Shown here one piece after another: positions 61,426-64,000 of a DNA stretch of 64,000 bases. The DNA is from Paenibacillus uliginis N3/975 (GTDB taxonomy: Bacteria; Bacillota; Bacilli; Paenibacillales; Paenibacillaceae), in contig NZ_LT840184.1 in NCBI RefSeq assembly GCF_900177425.1, forward strand, positions 5,701,787-5,765,786, given 5' to 3'. The notes beneath the pieces are model-generated. The model saw nothing but the letters and a program-made list of their open reading frames with translations, did no database searches and was not told where the DNA came from. Position 1 is the stretch's first letter. Each line of letters starts with the position of its first letter. A program made the translations under genes and the position numbers.

Positions 61426-61848
61426 CTATTGATTCGGATACGTTTTTTTCAGGAAATCTACGGACTGGTTAATCAACGCTTTTAAAACTTCCGTATCAAT
61501 ATCCGCAACCTTGTTAATGTACACGCACGCTTTTCCAGCTGTATGCTTTCCGAAATCCTTCAACAAAGCCTCACGCTCTGTATTACCGGTTGCGAAGTAT
61601 AAGCTGATTTTGGCCTTACGGGGTGAAAAACCTACCAACGGCGCATCGCCTTCGTGACCGGATTCATATTTATAATGATAGGCACCAAATCCAATAATGG
61701 TCGGTCCCCACATCTTCGCCTCATAACCTGTTGTGTCCGTAAAAATATCCAGCAATTTGTACGCGTCCTCACGTTTTTTGGGATTATCGACATTTTCAAT
61801 AAACTCAAGAACACTGTTGTCTGTTTGCTTCGTCTTTAACTCGTACAT
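61426..61848 (-). CDS. DUF1801-domain protein
   Basis: A 140-residue protein. KMWGPTIIGFGAYHYKYESG and VGFSPRKAKISLYFATG are characteristic of DUF1801, which has a YdhG/YjbR-like fold. ATG 61848 follows AGAGGTTAATC; the in-frame ATG at 61890 would overlap the neighbouring gene. Function unknown. Confidence 0.85.
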   Translation of the reverse strand: MYELKTKQTDNSVLEFIENVDNPKKREDAYKLLDIFTDTTGYEAKMWGPTIIGFGAYHYKYESGHEGDAPLVGFSPRKAKISLYFATGNTEREALLKDFGKHTAGKACVYINKVADIDTEVLKALINQSVDFLKKTYPNQ

Positions 61849-61883
61849 GATTAACCTCTTCTCTTCATTTCGTAGTAAGTATT

Positions 61884-62222
61884 TCAGCATTCAAATGACG
61901 GGAAGTCATATCTAGATAACTGCCGATGAAACATCCGCTCCCACATTTCCCATTGTTCAGCAGACAAATCCCCGACGATCTGAAGTCCTGATGGTTCAAC
62001 CGATGCATATAAGTATACGGCTGAGCCCTCTTCTTCTCCATACCACATTGGACACGCATTGTCTTTTACAATATATTGCGGCAAGGAACGGTATACTTCT
62101 CCGAGATGTTGCCAGGTCACATCTTTAAAGTCATGAAATTCTAAGCAATATACACGATCTATCGAGACGTTTCCATTCTCATCTGGCGTAATTTCACGAT
62201 TGTCATAAAAACATATATTCAC
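61884..62222 (-). CDS. Uncharacterised 112-residue protein
   Basis: A soluble acidic protein starting at a GTG after GCTGAGG, reading NICFYDNREITPDENGNVSI; later SAEQWEMWERMFHRQL. It contains no membrane helix or metal motif. It is 36 bases upstream of the DUF1801 gene on the same strand and may be co-transcribed. The reading frame is well used and free of competing frames. I do not recognise the family. Confidence 0.6.
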   Translation of the reverse strand: MNICFYDNREITPDENGNVSIDRVYCLEFHDFKDVTWQHLGEVYRSLPQYIVKDNACPMWYGEEEGSAVYLYASVEPSGLQIVGDLSAEQWEMWERMFHRQLSRYDFPSFEC

Positions 62223-62251
62223 ATCAAACACCTCAGCTATACCCTATTTTC

Positions 62252-63294
62252 TTACGTATTCCTATCCATAACAGATGGAATCCCCGGCATGACGGGTTCA
62301 ATCCCTTCAAACAAAAATGAAATGTCATTCAAATATTGTCTAATGTACGCCTGGGCGTAAGGTTGTTCATGAATCAGACTGGACGTCTCCCTCGGATCTG
62401 AGGAATGGTGGCAGTAGTTCTCAATCATAACCATGACAAAGAAACATTCCAGATGCCGGACATAGCCTCTTTCAAGTCTCCTTATACTCTCATAGCCTTG
62501 GATATACTTCCTTCGAAGCTTCGGATTAAGCTCTAATAACGCACCTGCTATATCGTACAAAAAATATCCATATCCACACATTCCAAAATCAATCGGTGCA
62601 GGCAGTTCTTCGCTGAACACGATATTCCCCGAGTGCAAATCACCGTGAATGAGGCCGTAGTTATCATCGTTTGAACTCATGGCAGAGAGATCCGATCGTA
62701 TCTTCTCAGCCGCCACTTGATATAAACCCCATCCTTCACTTGATAAAAAACAAGAATAATACCGTTCCAGCCTCGCCATCTTTGTCCTGAAACTGTCAAT
62801 ATCCCATGCAGGCCGAACAAAATCGGCCGGAGGATTGAAATCCATCGTAGCTTGATGAAGCTTCCCCATCAACAGCCCCATTTGAAAAGCGTGATCATCC
62901 GTTATCTCCTTCAGATGCTCTCCCTCAACCCAGTGCATTATCGTGACATAGGGACGATGGTATCCCTCATCGGTGTCCACTTCCAACACATAAGAGCCAT
63001 CACGGCTGGCCACTCCAACAGGCACACTCAGATCCTCCAACTTGTTCAATTCTTGAAGAAATACAAGCTCGGAACGAATTTCCTCTTGCTCATCCGATCC
63101 GAATGAATCCGCAGCAAATAGACTTGCGTGGGACTTGCCTCTATTTTATACGTAATCGTGTCCGATAGGCCAATAAATTGAATCTTTTCCCATGCCACGT
63201 CATACTGCTGAAGTGCCGTTAAAGCGATTTTCCCCGCCCGAATTAACAAATCTCTTCGGTGATCATCCGTATCATATTGAAAAAATGGTTTCAT
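62252..63294 (-). pseudogene. Aminoglycoside phosphotransferase-like kinase, frameshifted
   Basis: The gene starts at ATG 63294 (AAGGAGGAGA site) but the frame stops after 82 codons; the rest continues in another frame to 62252. Motifs of the APH/choline kinase fold are intact in the second part: YVTIMHWVEGEHL, LIHGDLHSGNIVF (catalytic loop) and PIDFGMCGYGYFLYDIAGAL (metal Asp). The break is at a 5-bp tandem repeat ATCCG-ATCCG (63092-63101). Removing one unit restores a 345-residue protein that reads HSDEQEEIRSELVFLQEL across the join. Confidence 0.88.
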
Positions 63295-63387
63295 CTGTTC
63301 TCCTCCTTAGGTAGTTTACCTGCTACCATTGTGAGGTCATTGTATTCCGAAAAATATATAGCAAACGGTTTAAAAAATGTTTTACAC

Positions 63388-63420
63388 AAAAAAGCCACGT
63401 CAGAATAATTCCAACGTGAC
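63388..63420 (-). terminator. Terminator of the CD3324-like gene
   Basis: Minus strand: GTCACGT pairs with ACGTGGC (one mismatch) across a 13-base loop, followed by TTTTTTGTG. Confidence 0.6.
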
Positions 63421-63430
63421 CTCTGAACAC

Positions 63431-63700
63431 TTATTTTTTGGAATAAATGATTTTCTTAATGCTGTCGATGGACAGGCAAAATTGATCCGACAATTGATTC
63501 ATCGTAACACCGTAAGAATATTGCTGGCGGATCTTATCGTTCCTATGGTTCAGGTATGTTCTGCTTCCTGTATTTTCGCCCCACTTCTTGCGTAATCCTT
63601 TCGGCTTAGGGACGTATACGATACCGCCGCCATGGACATATTTCTGAATTTCCTTCAGCAACTCTGCCGGAAATATTTCATCTGCATTGATATACTTCAT
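63431..63700 (-). CDS. CD3324-family Mor-type HTH protein
   Basis: An 89-residue protein: MKYINADEIFPAELLKEIQK, then VHGGGIVYVPKPKGLRKKWG and a C-terminal HTH (YSYGVTMNQLSDQFCLSIDS). This is the small Mor-activator-like family often called CD3324. It probably binds DNA; targets are unknown. AAGGAG precedes the ATG. A 24-residue Cys-containing frame lies 95 bases upstream on the same strand. Confidence 0.85.
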   Translation of the reverse strand: MKYINADEIFPAELLKEIQKYVHGGGIVYVPKPKGLRKKWGENTGSRTYLNHRNDKIRQQYSYGVTMNQLSDQFCLSIDSIKKIIYSKK

Positions 63701-63795
63701 TCTAGACTCTGCTCCTTAAGAAAATAGTTGATTTTCAAGGCAGCAAAGTTTGCAAAATAAATCAAAATCACCCTATGTGAATTCAGCGGTCATTT

Positions 63796-63870
63796 TTAAT
63801 CAGCTCCATACAAACAACCGCCGTTGTTTATATTGCAAACCTGCATGGAGCAAACCTTAAACCTTCCCAT
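63796..63870 (-). CDS. 24-residue Cys-containing peptide
   Basis: A frame reading MGRFKVCSMQVCNINNGGCL then YGAD, preceded by AAAAGGAGG at six bases from the ATG, an excellent ribosome site. Three Cys residues in 24 are unusual. It lies upstream of the CD3324-like gene on the same strand. It might be a leader or signal peptide or a small metal-binding peptide; nothing in the neighbourhood settles this. Confidence 0.45.
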   Translation of the reverse strand: MGRFKVCSMQVCNINNGGCLYGAD

Positions 63871-64000
63871 AACGATCCTCCTTTTGTGGAATTATCTCTC
63901 AATTATATAATACAGACAGGGTTTGTAACCTTCTGGAAGATCCGGCCATCTAATTAATGAATTTAATCATTAAATATATCGATCATTAACCCTTTGAAGG

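Noticed and set aside
1..64000. CRISPR array, tRNA or rRNA genes
   Set aside because: No regularly spaced repeats and no tRNA- or rRNA-like conserved blocks were found on either strand by eye.

Overview
The window looks like chromosome from a spore-forming Bacillota of the Paenibacillus type. The support is a complete gerA-type germination operon, CsoR-, Fur- and TPP-style control signals, strong GGAGG ribosome sites with frequent GTG/TTG starts, compact U-tailed terminators, and families common in Paenibacillaceae (DUF5317, DUF6376, CD3324, YdjO-like zinc ribbons, Ger(x)C). No rRNA, tRNA or CRISPR array was seen.

Layout. 1-2.1 kb: c-di-GMP enzymes (the start of an EAL protein cut by the window edge, and a membrane GGDEF cyclase). 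2.3-7 kb: a VOC protein, then a TPP riboswitch driving a thiamine-pyrimidine uptake operon (solute-binding protein, thiamine-binding protein, permease, ATPase) followed by a TatD-like hydrolase. 7-14.5 kb: DUF418 membrane protein, OmpR/HK two-component pair, ExoA, and a TetR-controlled export/nitroreductase unit. 14.6-18 kb: copZ with a CsoR-like promoter, DUF5317, a 33-aa membrane peptide, and a GGDEF plus HD-GYP protein. 18-22.7 kb: a GT-C-like membrane protein, an aldo/keto reductase, and a Zn/Cd-type P-ATPase whose HMA domain is a separate gene. 23-25.7 kb: a UvrD-type helicase with a fused YdjO-like zinc ribbon. 25.8-28 kb: a probable type VII secretion lipase with its targeting domain at the C-terminus, a WXG100 partner and a divergent lipoprotein. 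28-34.8 kb: DHA2 exporter, aldo/keto reductase, ring-cleaving dioxygenase, an IS3-family element sitting in that gene's terminator, and an acyltransferase. 35-40.4 kb: a large serine hydrolase and a toxin/immunity pair in which a PrsW-like membrane protease region is fused to a CdiA-type tRNase domain. 40.4-50.5 kb: nitroreductase, MATE exporter with a divergent AraC regulator, a Fur-box small gene, gerAA-AB-AC, an FNT channel, and a YdjO-like protein beside a cold-shock gene whose leader holds a terminator-like hairpin. 50.8-64 kb: a PNPOx-like protein, a 1009-aa double-kinase sensor, a glutamine-type ABC operon, a GGDEF cyclase, a serine hydrolase, small lipoproteins, a kinase gene broken by a 5-bp tandem duplication, and a 24-aa Cys-containing peptide.

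The most interesting loci are the PrsW-tRNase fusion with its candidate immunity gene, the reverse-domain T7SS lipase locus, the attenuator-like hairpin in the csp leader, and a two-copy intergenic repeat with near-identical flanks and a variable core. Family assignments come from reading motifs by eye; no database search was possible.
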